From NCBI GenBank assembly GCA_902729315.2, contig LR746269.1:478501-542500 (forward strand): a stretch of 64,000 nt of DNA. The letters are read 5' to 3'. The notes under the pieces are model-generated. The model did not search any database. It worked only from the letters and a program-made list of their open reading frames with translations, and was not told where the DNA came from. The DNA is from Spirodela intermedia. Taxonomy: Eukaryota > Streptophyta > Magnoliopsida > Alismatales > Araceae. Below are positions 48,301 through 64,000 of this stretch, one piece after another (position 1 is the first letter of the stretch; each line of letters starts with the position of its first letter). Both the position numbers and the translations under genes were made by a program.

Positions 48301-48646
48301 CGAGCCGGCCGAGCTCCCCTGGAATGGCGCCGTCGAGCCGGTTGTACGAGAGGTCGAGCTTGGTGAGGAAGGCGAGCCCGGAAAGACGGGGGGATATGTG
48401 CCCCGTTAGCCGTGTCCCGTTCAGCGCCAGCTGCGTCACCTGCTCCGCCGTCCCCCCGCCGCATGTAACGCCGTGCCATTGGCAAAGCGGCGTGGATTCG
48501 TTCCAGGAGTCCAGCGCCCCCAGCGGGTCATCGGAGATCGCCCCTTTGAAGGAGAGGAGCGCCTCTCGGTCTGCCGAGGAGTCCGCAGACAGCATGGGGA
48601 GGAGGAAGAGGAGGAAGAGGAAGGGAGCAGGGATAGGAAGCGTCAT
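45369..48646 (-). CDS. LRR receptor-like kinase, subfamily XII-like (RLK4)
   Basis: Exons 48646-45877 and 45754-45369 with the same 122-bp intron; 1051 residues. The exon-1 protein matches RLK2 except for about ten substitutions scattered from the LRRs to the kinase N-lobe, for example Pro to Leu in GGIP(P/L)SLGG, Gly to Glu in LSG(G/E)VPEF and Val to Met in KRK(V/M)PVAV. Kinase motifs are intact: GRGSHG loop, Lys 768, HRD 873-875, DFG 893-895, APE at the junction. Exon 2 is more different and its C-terminus (LSESPS) stops before the repeat tract. The intron sequence is also nearly the same as in RLK2. The proximal upstream is RLK2-like up to about 48726 and then RLK1-like. Likely functional receptor kinase; ligand unknown. 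Confidence 0.92.
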
Positions 48647-48893
48647 TCTCCGATCCTGGTGAGCTCAGGGGTCCGAACACCTATTTCGCCAGATTAAATA
48701 GAGCGTGGACGGGGACGACGCCGTCCAACTTCCTTCGACGTGACCTTCGCCATTAAAAATCCATTAAAAAAGCACCTTCGCGGCCGGTGCTTCTTTTTCT
48801 TCCGAGGCTGGGAAGCTCGGAGAAGGTCGGTCGAACAGTGGAGCCCAGCATCACTGATTGTCACACTGAAAAACTAAATTAGATTGAGGTAAC

Positions 48894-48941
<48 letters not shown>

Positions 48942-49560
48942 GATTTTTCTACCTGAAAGTCGGATTAATCATAATCTGGAACAGAGGCCAGGTAAACTTG
49001 GTGAACCCTAACTGGTTATCTATCATACTAGCCCCTAACGATCGGGGTGCTCGAGCTCTCCATCAGGGATGGAAAATTCACAGCGGCAGAATAAAGCAAG
49101 TTGAAATAGAGAATATAAACGAAATTCAATATCGCTTAGATACTTCATTGATTATAAATAAGGCGTTAAATCTTTTGTCCTTTGATTCCAGTGATCTACT
49201 AGGGCTTCATAATTCTTCCATCATTCTGAAGGGCCGGTTTCCCCATCTGTCCTTGAAGTTCTCTGCTTCGTCAGTTCTTGTGGAGTCAGATCTTTTTAAT
49301 TAATGACAAGGATTCAATGGTCGATATATCAATGCAGAAATCTTGAAGCAACCAATTTTAGGAGTGAAGTCGGACTTCCATTTTATAATTTGACCTTCTT
49401 GAGTCTAGATACCACTCACCATCTCGAATAGTCGTGGCTTCTTCCATGGAGTGATTTTAGAGTTTTAATAGCCACTCTTTCTCGGATTCTTTTCAGCTCA
49501 CCCAACACGATTGACTCTTTGCATTCGAGAGATGTCTGGGAGCTATTAGAGAAATGCCAT
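48647..49560. other. RLK4 upstream region (mosaic)
   Basis: 48647-48726 matches RLK2 upstream. 48727-48900 matches RLK1 upstream (18130-18340), including the AACTAATGAGAGAG-like end in a GA run (48897-48934). 49220-49560 matches the distal upstream of RLK2 (23930-24230). A 135-residue ORF starting in the GA run has no homology I recognise and is not called. Confidence 0.65.
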
Positions 49561-53610
<4,050 letters not shown>

Positions 53611-54134
53611 CAACTAACACTAGATTTTCAACATCTAACCAAAACTTCAACCTGTTGCAGTATAATAAATTAAAAAGCCGCCACATCCTCGCTCTCTCTC
53701 TCTCCCTCTCGTGTATATGTACGTACGTAAGCATCTCCTCCTTTGGATGGTTATGATCCCTCTTAATAAGGAAGAACTCAGATCTCTCACTTTCAACTGC
53801 TAGCCAAAGCGTTGACCCATTGAAATATAATGGTGGGTGCAATTGGCTGTATCTTACTGTAATCCGTCGTGACTGGCCCGGAGATTATGCATAGATAGCA
53901 CCCTTCTCCTCGATATTTTATGGAGCTGACGCGTTACGAATCCTCTTCTCTGTTTACGTGGACGACGAAATCACCTCAAGTGAGTCCATTCTGTTTAGAA
54001 ACACGATGTCATTAAGCGGAATAGCTGTTTCAAATGAACACTACGAGATGCAAATTGCCCCTGGACGATTAAGATCTCGAGGCGGCACCCCCCAGAGAAC
54101 GTTTGAGCCCTCCAATTGTTTTCCTGTTCGTCTA

Positions 54135-54470
54135 TTTGTCAACGCACCATCACATGGCTTCATTTTTCCAAACCTGCATATTCTTGGCACGATTGAGACG
54201 CCTTCGAACGTATAATCCTCGATATAAAATGCTAGCGTATGAGAGAAGATGAGCCAACCGCATATTGTCAACGTGGCTTCGTTTTTTATTTTTTCCCAAA
54301 AGTAAAGTCGAACGCGCATCGTGAGGCCGCTTTCAGCGTATAATCCTTGGCACACATTGTGGCATCTGGGAGAGAAGATAATCAGCCTGATTGTCAACGT
54401 GGCTTCATTTTTTCAAAAAACGAAAGTCAAACCTACATAGTTCGCTCATGGTATCAGATAGCTCCCATTG
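54135..54470. repeat. Imperfect tandem repeat, two to three units of about 125 bp
   Basis: Units begin near 54137, 54267 and 54391 with GTCAACG..(T)GGCTTC(G/A)TTTTTT. The first two continue with a CG(A/T)..GAGGC/GAGACG segment, CGTATAATCCT and GAGAGAAGAT, and the third is partial. The run lies about 1.9 kb upstream of the WRKY gene. Confidence 0.7.
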
Positions 54471-55949
54471 TATATGCTTAATATAAATTTTGGCTTTATA
54501 TATGGAAGACAAGCAAGCCTCACGTCACCGTGGGATCAACTACGATGTGGCAGGAAAGAACAGTAAGTCTCAACGACAGGCGAAGATAATATGATAGGCG
54601 AAATACATGAACAGTAAGTCTCCTTATCTGAGTTGCCGTGTTAACAGAAGCTGCCGACCGATTACAGGGCACCTTGACGGTGGAAATGCTCTCTTATTGA
54701 TCCGTACAGGAGAACAAAAGTCTCGTCACCGTCACATCAACGACGCAACGCTGATCCAATCAAGGAGGTTTCTTGGCTGTTGACTTGGTTCATTCAAATG
54801 GCTAGCTGGCACACGTCGATAGGGACTTTCCCTTGCGTACCTTCCTGAAAAGAGCGAGAGCGACGGAGAAAGAGAGAGAGAGAGAGAGAGAGAGATTAAA
54901 ATTTTGCCAGAGAGGTCGCTTAGCGTAGAAAGGGAGGAAACCCCTTAAAAATATGAAGCTCTCGTTCTCTCTCTCTCTCTCTCGCTACATATATATAAAT
55001 ACATATATCGTTTGACAGGCGCCTTGGAGAGGCGTCTCACATGGGGGGGGGGGGGCAGGACTAAAATTTTTACGAAGTCTCATGTCAACGCGGACTCAAT
55101 TGACTGTTTCCATTTCTTCCAAGTTCCCTCGCTGAAAATTATCATTTCCAGGTTGTTCCTATCATATCATTGTGTTCGATAACATAAATAAAGAGCGGGT
55201 GGTTTCCATTGGTTTCCATTTCCTTAATCTTTTCTTCGTCATGGTTGATAAGATTATTGAGGAGAGAGAGAGAGAGAGAAGTCTCCTCGTTGGAAGGTCA
55301 ACTCTCCCGCTGTTATTACCTCCAAAGCTGATTCCTTTCGTGTTTCCAACTATTGCAGCTGCCAGAGGCCATTACGATTCCAGGAAAATCATTTTAAATT
55401 GGTAACCTTGATAAGGGAGGACGGTTATTTAACTCAGTAGATTTCCATCTTCCTATGACAAATCGTGAGCGCTAGTGGGCTCTCATTCGAAGTTTTTGCA
55501 AAATAATAACAACAACGATGATGCTTTGTTATTATTATCAATAACTATTCAGAAAGAGGTGTGAAAGGGCCAGTTCTTCCAATGTAAATGCTACCGAGAT
55601 AGAAACTGATCCGCTGGATATTCAGAAACTCCGGCCGCCGTCGTAGACACAAAGTTGATCTTCGGAAACGTAGAAGCGTTGCGACATGCGTAGGATTACT
55701 CTAAACAGGTATCCTCGATCCACAGATATATCTTTTAGATATCAAATATTTTTTAGTATTTTAGTGTGTATCGCAACTTTGTATCGATAGTTTTAGCGAC
55801 GGAGGTTTCCGTCAACGATGGCCCATGGCAGAGGTTGAAACGGACCGTAATCCCGGATCTGGCATGCCTCTAAGTTTCAACGCATCAGGAGTATGGAACA
55901 AGTAAACCGGAGGAGGAGGGGGGAGGGAGAGAGAGAGGGAGGAAGCCCT
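54471..55949. other. Intergenic upstream of WRKY gene, no gene seen
   Basis: Contains a GA tract (about 54869-54895), a CT tract (about 54964-54983), a run of 13 G (about 55044-55056) and another GA tract (about 55263-55280). ORFs are short and without recognisable domains. Confidence 0.55.
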
Positions 55950-55953
55950 AGCT

Positions 55954-56295
55954 GTCAATGGCCTGGAGTCGGCGTCGCCGGGATCAGGTGAAGACCGCGA
56001 TCTGACTGACCTACTTGCACAGCCTCGGAAAAGGCGATGGGGAAAGGACGGGTATGTCAACGCACCGGCGGAGAGCGCCGACGTGGACGATTTCTCCGGA
56101 ATCAATGGCCACAGGCGCACGCGAGAGCGGCACGGAGAACTACAGTTGACCCATACGCCGAATACGTTGAAAAAATCAATTCTTTTTGTCAGCTCTCCCT
56201 TCGTGGACAACAGGGGAGAGGGAGCTTTGTGTGTTGACAATCAGATTTCTTTAATGATCGAAATAGATTGGGGATGGACATTGAAATTTAGTCAA
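55954..56295. promoter_or_regulatory. W-box cluster in the WRKY gene promoter
   Basis: TTGAC cores occur at 55954-55958 (reverse), 56056-56060 (reverse), 56146-56151 (TTGACC), 56234-56238 and 56290-56295 (TTGACT on the reverse strand). Two are full W boxes, the established WRKY binding site. This suggests auto- or cross-regulation, an inference. Confidence 0.5.
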
Positions 56296-56320
56296 AGGGA
56301 AGAGGAGCAGCAGAGTCTTC

Positions 56321-56329
56321 TATATAAAA
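56321..56329 (+). promoter_or_regulatory. TATA box of the WRKY gene
   Basis: TATATAAAA, 73 bp before the start codon. It implies a leader of about 40 nt. Confidence 0.7.
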
Positions 56330-56393
56330 AGGGGGAAGGAGGGGTCGGAGGGGAGAAGAGGCTTGAGGAAGAGGAGAACGGGAAGCGATCTCC

Positions 56394-59110
<2,717 letters not shown>

Positions 59111-60530
59111 TCTATCGATTCTCGGCTATTTTTTGTTTTTCACCTACTTGTATCATTTCTTGGTTACGCGAAGAACACACGGCGAGATATGAACATGGAT
59201 GATTCCGTTGAAACGCTGTCTGAACTCTCCACGCCGTCGTGGTGGTCGGCGAACGTCGCTGGTAATATCCGCGGCCGCCGCAGACTTGTATGCGAAACCC
59301 TACAAGACGTCTGACTCTGGGAGAAGTCAGACGGCCGAATGGATGGAACCCACGCGTCATCGTCCATCTTATCCTCCTCAGCTATAATCCATTTTGGTCA
59401 AATGTTTCCGTTCAACCACCAATGAATCCGTCTGTTTGGCAGTTGCGCTCACGCCCGCTAAGCGAGTCAACGGCTCCGTGCGAATCACCTCACACCGGCA
59501 GAGCGCGCACTGAAGCGAAGGAGCCTATCACGCCTTTGATGTTCTCGATGTTCGAGTATGAGTCACTCTCTCAGCAACCTGTACGGTGCCATACAATCCA
59601 AAACGTATGGAATTTGGACCTGAAAGCAGGAGTCACCATACGCTTCGTTTTTCTAGGTTTGCTTGACGCGTGTCAATTACATGTGCTCTGCTCCCCTTTG
59701 CCAAGAAGAGTCGCGTACTCTGTGAAGCTCCGGAGATTCATAGAAGAGGAGTCCCCGTAGGTCGCCCTCATCCGCCCCGTCCAGCAGTTCACAGGGTACG
59801 TAGCTCGTTTCCCAGCGCGTAGTTTCCCTCTTTTCCTCCTCCCAACCTGATGTCCGATTCCACTCGTGTCGTGTTCTTGCTTCATGGTGAGGAGTTCGCC
59901 GTTTTCCTGGCGGGAAATTACGATTCTCTGGTGGAAATTGAAGATATTTAGGCGGAAATGCTCTAATGTGCATGGTTTAATCTTTTTCCTGCCTCTTAGT
60001 TCCCGTCATTGGCTCGTCTCTGTCTGTTCTTGATGGTGCCTTGAAGCTGTATGATTAAATTCGGATACGAGCACTGAGACTGCGATTTTGGAGCGGCTGT
60101 GTTTTTTAGGGATTGATAAAACGATGAGGATCGGTGATTGGGAATTTGGCAGATCGAAATCGAAGATGCATTGCAGTGTAGGCCTCGTTCTTTCTCCCTG
60201 TTTTTTTTTCTCCTTACGAAGAAATTTTTGGTAGGGGATTAACTGGTTGAAATCGATGATAGAAATTTGCAGCGTAGGCTTCGTTCTTTTCACCCCAATG
60301 GTTTTCTCTGTTCTTTGGGGAGTCTGAGTTTGTTTTGTTCTTTTATCTCCTTCTCGAAGTTTTCAAGATGCTTGCATCAGTTTCTTCTACAGCCGGAAGT
60401 GTCTTGGTGGAATATTAGGGTTCTGATCCGTCCGTGTTTACAAGATCATCAGCAGTCATGATCACTCTCATCGTTCTTGACAGAGATAGACTGATCGATA
60501 TCCCTGCTTCTTTTCGTAGTTCATCGCGAT
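59111..60530. other. WRKY 3' flank and KING1-like leader region, no further gene seen
   Basis: Mixed composition. The first few hundred bases are probably the WRKY 3' untranslated region. From about 60000 onward the T-rich sequence may be the leader and a leader intron of the next gene; an acceptor-like TTTTCGTAG ends at 60520, ten bases before its ATG. ORFs here carry no recognisable domain. Confidence 0.5.
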
Positions 60531-62232
60531 ATGGCTCATCAAAAAGGAACGATTTCGAGGATCCCCGACTGCGACGCGTACTTTGAGACGATCCAGTCGA
60601 GGAAAAGGCTACCACCCTCCTTACAGACATCCCTGACATCGGCATTCGCCAACATCCCGGTCTCGTCTTTTCCTGAGGTTCCTGGAGGAAGAGGTTACCG
60701 ACCTTGCACTGTTCATCATCTACGATTATCTCAGTTCCATAGCTTTCCATTATACCGAACTGGTGATTCATTCTTTTTCTACTCTTTGCGCCCGGGCAGT
60801 TATCGAAATCCCTGCAGACACCCTGATCACGGATGCGGTTCAAGTTCTCTCCAAGCACGGCATCAGTGCGGCGCCTGTGACGAACCCTGAGTCAGGGGAC
60901 AGCCTCGACTGGAGGCAAAAGTATCTTGGGATTCTTGATTATTCGGCCATAGTCTTGTGGGTGCTGGAAAACGCCGAGCTCGCGGCCGTGGCTTTGACCG
61001 CGGGATCCGCCGCCGCTGCTGGGGTCGGGGCGGGCGCCGTCGGTGCCCTCGGAGCCCTGGCTTTGGGCACGACTGGCCCCGTTGCGGTGGCGGGGTTGAC
61101 CGTCGCCGCCGTCGGTGCTGCCGTCGCCGGCGGGATGGTTGCAGACAGAGGCGTCGGAAGAGATGCCCCCACTGCGGCTGATCACATGGGCGAGGACTTC
61201 TTCAAAGTCCTTGTTCAGGAGGAACCCTTCAGGTCAACGAAGGTAAGAACCCTGCTATATTGCCCCTCATTATTTGTACATCGAGAAGACTTTCTTGATG
61301 AAACTTCCTTCATCAGGTTGAATCAATTATTAAGACGTTTCGTTGGGCACCTTTCCTGCCGATCCGCCCGGACAGCTCCATGCTCACGGTGCTGCTGCTG
61401 CTGTCGAAGTACAGACTTCGGAATGTCCCCGTTGTTGAGACGGGCAACCCCTCCGTGAAGAATTTCATCACCCAGTCTGCGATCGTGAAGGGCCTGCAAC
61501 AGTGCAAGGGGAGAGACTGGTTCGATTGCATCTCCTCATGCCCGCTCTCGGATTTTGGGCTTCCTTTCATGTCCTATGGCGAGGTGAGGATCTGGGTTCA
61601 GTCGTCGCCTCCATTTTTGGTGTTATGTAATCGAAATGGAAATCTCTGTTCAGGTGATTTCTGTGAGCGGTGATGATCTGATCCTAGAGGCCTTCAAGCT
61701 GATGAAGGACAACAGGGTAGGGGGCCTTCCTGTCGTCGAGGGCCCCAGGAGGAAGATCGTTGGAAGTGTGAGCATCCACGACGTCAGATTCCTGCTGCTC
61801 AGGCCCGAGCTCTTCTCCAGCTTTAGGTAGTAGATCCATGGCTTCTACCCTATTTTCTATAGAAAAATGCTTTCTCAATTGTAGCGGGTGATGGATTCTC
61901 CCTGCCCGTCTTACAGGAGGCTCACTGTGACGGATTTCCTGAGGAGCACCGCTCCGGCGGAGTTCCCGGTGACCTGCTCTTCGGACGCGACACTGGGCAG
62001 TGTCATAGAGGCGCTCGCCTCCCGATCTGTCCACCGGGTCTACGTCGTCAATGAGGGCGAGGACGGTGGCGAGGTAGTGGGGCTGGTCACCCTCAGAGAC
62101 GTCATCTCCTGCTTCATCTTCGAGCCCCTCGAGCACTTTGACGACTCCTTCGGGCTCGCCATGAAGGAGCTGCAGAGCCGCGGCGAGCTCCCCTCTCCCC
62201 CCTCCGCCGCCGACGCGCCGCCGCAACCGTAG
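60531..62232 (+). CDS. SnRK1 regulatory subunit gamma-1-like protein (KING1-like, CBS domains)
   Basis: CBS-domain protein related to the gamma subunit of the SNF1/AMPK/SnRK1 energy-sensing kinase. Five exons: 60531-60693, 60800-61242, 61317-61583, 61654-61826 and 61917-62232, giving 453 residues. The N-terminus RIPDCDAYFETIQSRK.LP and SAFANIPVSSFP match plant KING1. CBS repeats lie at about 55-112, 205-290, 292-350 and 360-430. The first is followed by an Ala/Gly-rich stretch (about 113-170) characteristic of this plant clade. The motifs SKYRLRNVPVV and SRSVHRVYVV are the core CBS strands. Nucleotide sensing by this plant clade is not firmly established; in plants the KIN-beta-gamma hybrid is the better documented SnRK1 subunit. 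The stop codon lies 175 bp before the next gene. Confidence 0.92.
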
Positions 62233-62407
62233 TCCTCCTCTTCTTCTTCTTCTCCGGCGTCGTCTTCCCTTCTGAACACCCCGGACTTCAGCTTTGTGCA
62301 TATCAGAGATTTTCGAATTGTGGAGGTGTTGTTCATACCCATCTGGTAATGCTTTATAGGCGGGTCGGAGTTCTACGACTGTTCCAGATTGGGTTGCCCC
62401 GCGATGA

Positions 62408-64000
62408 ATGAGCTGCCCCTGCATGAAGGTGGAGCTTCAGGAACTCGCCGGTCGCGGGCTCTACAGAGAGGCCCTCTCTCTGTACGCCAGATGCCATGGT
62501 TCCTCCCTCTCGCCCTCCGCCTTCACCTTCCCCCTCCTTCTGAAGACCTGTGGGAAGCTTGGGTTGACTGCGCAGACGCAGCAGATCCACGCCCACGTCG
62601 TGAAAGCTGGTTTTCTGTTCGATGTCTATACGGCGACGGCGCTCACAGACGCGTACATGAAGCTCCAAGACCCCGGAGAGGCCCTCAAGTTGTTCGACGA
62701 AGTTCCGAACAAGAACGTAGCCTCCTACAACGCCGTCATTGGTGGCCTGCGCCGGAGCGGCCGCCTCGCTGAATCCGTGGGCTTTCTCAGACGCCTGCAG
62801 GGGGAGGGGTTCCTCCCCAGCGCCGCCACCGTCGCCGGATTGCTTCCTTCCTTTGGATCGCTTCAGCAGGGTTGTCAGCTTCATGGCCTCTCCGTGAAGC
62901 TAGGCTACGAGCTTGATGACTACGTTTCGACCTCCCTGGTGGCTATGTATTCAGTTTGCGGGCAGCTCTCTGCGGCTCGGAGGGTTTTTAATCTTCTCCC
63001 TTTCAAGAAGGTCGTCGTTTACAATTCAATGATTTCCGGGTTATCAAGGAACGGTTTCCCCTGCGAGGCCGTTGACTTCTTCATGGAGCTGATGAATTTG
63101 CCCGGTGAGAAGCCGAACGCCTCCACCCTGGTTTCTCTCCTCTCCGCATGCTCTGATCTGTCGGACTTCCAACTTGGCCGGCAGATCCATTCTTATCTTG
63201 TGAAGACAAACCAGGAGGAAGAAGACGGGATGGTCGGAGCTGCTCTGGTGTACATGTACGGTAAATGTGGAAGCCCACAGTGTGCCTATCAGATGTTCGA
63301 GAGTTTACCCCATAAGGAGCTGACGGCGTGGAACTCTATGATCTACGGCTTGCTACTTCACAAGCGTTTAGACGACGCCTTGGAACTGTTCCGACGGCTG
63401 GATGGGCAAGGACTGAAGCCGGATTCGACCACGTGGAACTTGATGATCAGCGGGTTCTTGCAGGAGGGCGACGCGGCCCGAGCTTTCGAGTTCTTCAGGA
63501 CGATGATATATTCTGGTTCGGTATCCAGCCCGGGCTTTAAGCCCATCACCAGCGTTCTGCAAGCTTGCTCAGAGGTGTCTAACCTGCGATCCGGAAAGGA
63601 GATTCATGGCTACGCCGTTAGAACCCGCTCGCTCTACGACGACTTCGTCCTCACTGCTCTTGTTAGCATGTACATGAAGTGTGGAGATTCCCTCCACGCC
63701 CGCCGGGTCTTCGATCAGATCGAGAGGAGATCGGCGGATGCAGCTCTCTGGAACGCTATGATCTCCGGGTACGGAAGGAACGGAGAGACCGAGGCAGCGC
63801 TGGAGATCTTCACCCTGATGCAGAAGGAGAACGTGAAGCCCGACTCCGCCTCCTTCCTGTGCGCCATCTCTGTGTGTGGCCATGCAGGCGAGGTAGAGAG
63901 AGGGTACGAATTGTTCAGGACGATGAGCCTGGTGCATGGCCTCAGTCCCACGGCAGAGCACTTCAGTTGCATGGTTGATCTCCTCGGCAGAGGTGGAAGC
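62408..64000 (+). CDS. Pentatricopeptide repeat protein, PLS class, right end cut by window
   Basis: Open from ATG 62408 to the window edge (531 codons, no intron, no stop). A second in-frame ATG at 62423 (MKVELQELAGRGL) is a plausible alternative start; a TGA lies just before 62408. Alternating P, L and S motifs are visible: TFPLLLKTCGKLG, IHAHVVKAGF, ALTDAYMKL, NVASYNAVIGGL, TLVSLLSACS, LVYMYGKCG, TAWNSMIYGLL, TTWNLMISGFLQEG, ITSVLQACSEV, LVSMYMKCGD, LWNAMISGYGRNG and HFSCMVDLLGRGG. PLS proteins usually work in organellar C-to-U RNA editing with a C-terminal E or DYW domain; the final YELFRTM..VHGLSPTAEHF..MVDLLGR pattern normally directly precedes the E domain, which lies beyond the edge. 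The organelle target is not visible because no convincing transit peptide is present at this start. Confidence 0.93.
   Translation, partial: MSCPCMKVELQELAGRGLYREALSLYARCHGSSLSPSAFTFPLLLKTCGKLGLTAQTQQIHAHVVKAGFLFDVYTATALTDAYMKLQDPGEALKLFDEVPNKNVASYNAVIGGLRRSGRLAESVGFLRRLQGEGFLPSAATVAGLLPSFGSLQQGCQLHGLSVKLGYELDDYVSTSLVAMYSVCGQLSAARRVFNLLPFKKVVVYNSMISGLSRNGFPCEAVDFFMELMNLPGEKPNASTLVSLLSACSDLSDFQLGRQIHSYLVKTNQEEEDGMVGAALVYMYGKCGSPQCAYQMFESLPHKELTAWNSMIYGLLLHKRLDDALELFRRLDGQGLKPDSTTWNLMISGFLQEGDAARAFEFFRTMIYSGSVSSPGFKPITSVLQACSEVSNLRSGKEIHGYAVRTRSLYDDFVLTALVSMYMKCGDSLHARRVFDQIERRSADAALWNAMISGYGRNGETEAALEIFTLMQKENVKPDSASFLCAISVCGHAGEVERGYELFRTMSLVHGLSPTAEHFSCMVDLLGRGGS

Noticed and set aside
48896-49303. 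135-codon ORF beginning with Glu-Arg repeats
   Set aside because: Starts in a GA microsatellite. The remainder has no recognisable domain and lies in duplicated RLK upstream DNA.
54449-54460. TGGTATCAGATA resembling a copia primer-binding site (also TGGTATCAG at 4372-4380)
   Set aside because: No LTR pair, gag or RT nearby, so chance or an unrecognisable remnant.

Overview
The window is nuclear DNA from a flowering plant. The genes have spliced exons with GT-AG introns, the families are plant families (pectate lyase, WRKY, LRR receptor kinase, PLS-type PPR, MA3 translation factor, SPA/COP1-like), and LTR retrotransposons are abundant. GC-rich exons in AT-rich intergenic DNA suggest a monocot, but that is only an inference.

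Left arm (1-7.7 kb) is ordinary gene space. A pectate lyase (minus, 3' end cut by the window edge) is divergent from the RPA3 replication-protein gene (plus). A gene for a four-MA3-domain translation regulator (plus) follows, with a GGGCCC-rich upstream region, a leader intron and two upstream ORFs.

Middle (7.7-49.5 kb) is a duplicated, retroelement-ridden receptor-kinase cluster. Four minus-strand LRR receptor kinase copies are present. RLK1 (14.5-18.1 kb), RLK2 (20.4-23.7 kb) and RLK4 (45.4-48.6 kb) look intact. RLK3 (41.4-43.9 kb) is a pseudogene. RLK2 and RLK4 are nearly identical although about 25 kb apart, and RLK1 is a mosaic with them. All three intact kinases have an HRD catalytic loop, whereas the best-known members of the family they resemble (FLS2, EFR, Xa21) have a non-RD loop. 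Two broken MA3-gene copies lie beside RLK copies, which suggests that an MA3+RLK module was duplicated. A degraded Ty3/gypsy element (minus) lies between the intact MA3 gene and RLK1, and a roughly 1-kb piece of the same element joins the second MA3 copy to RLK3. Between RLK2 and the second MA3 copy is a pseudogene of a SPA1-related photomorphogenesis repressor. It is split by an old Ty1/copia element in the opposite orientation. The second MA3 copy is itself split by a solo-LTR-like insertion with a 5-bp target duplication, and a truncated Ty1/copia element with its own 5-bp duplication is nested inside that.

Right arm (49.5-64 kb) has about 6.8 kb with no recognisable gene (microsatellites and a short imperfect tandem repeat). 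It is followed by three plus-strand genes: a group IIb WRKY factor (WRKY72/61-like), a CBS-domain KING1-like SnRK1 gamma protein, and an intronless PLS-type PPR gene that runs off the right edge.

There is no operon logic. The genes are linked by position only. The main biological theme is birth, conversion and decay of an immune-type receptor cluster together with hitchhiking neighbour-gene fragments. Splice sites were placed by eye from reading frame and family conservation.
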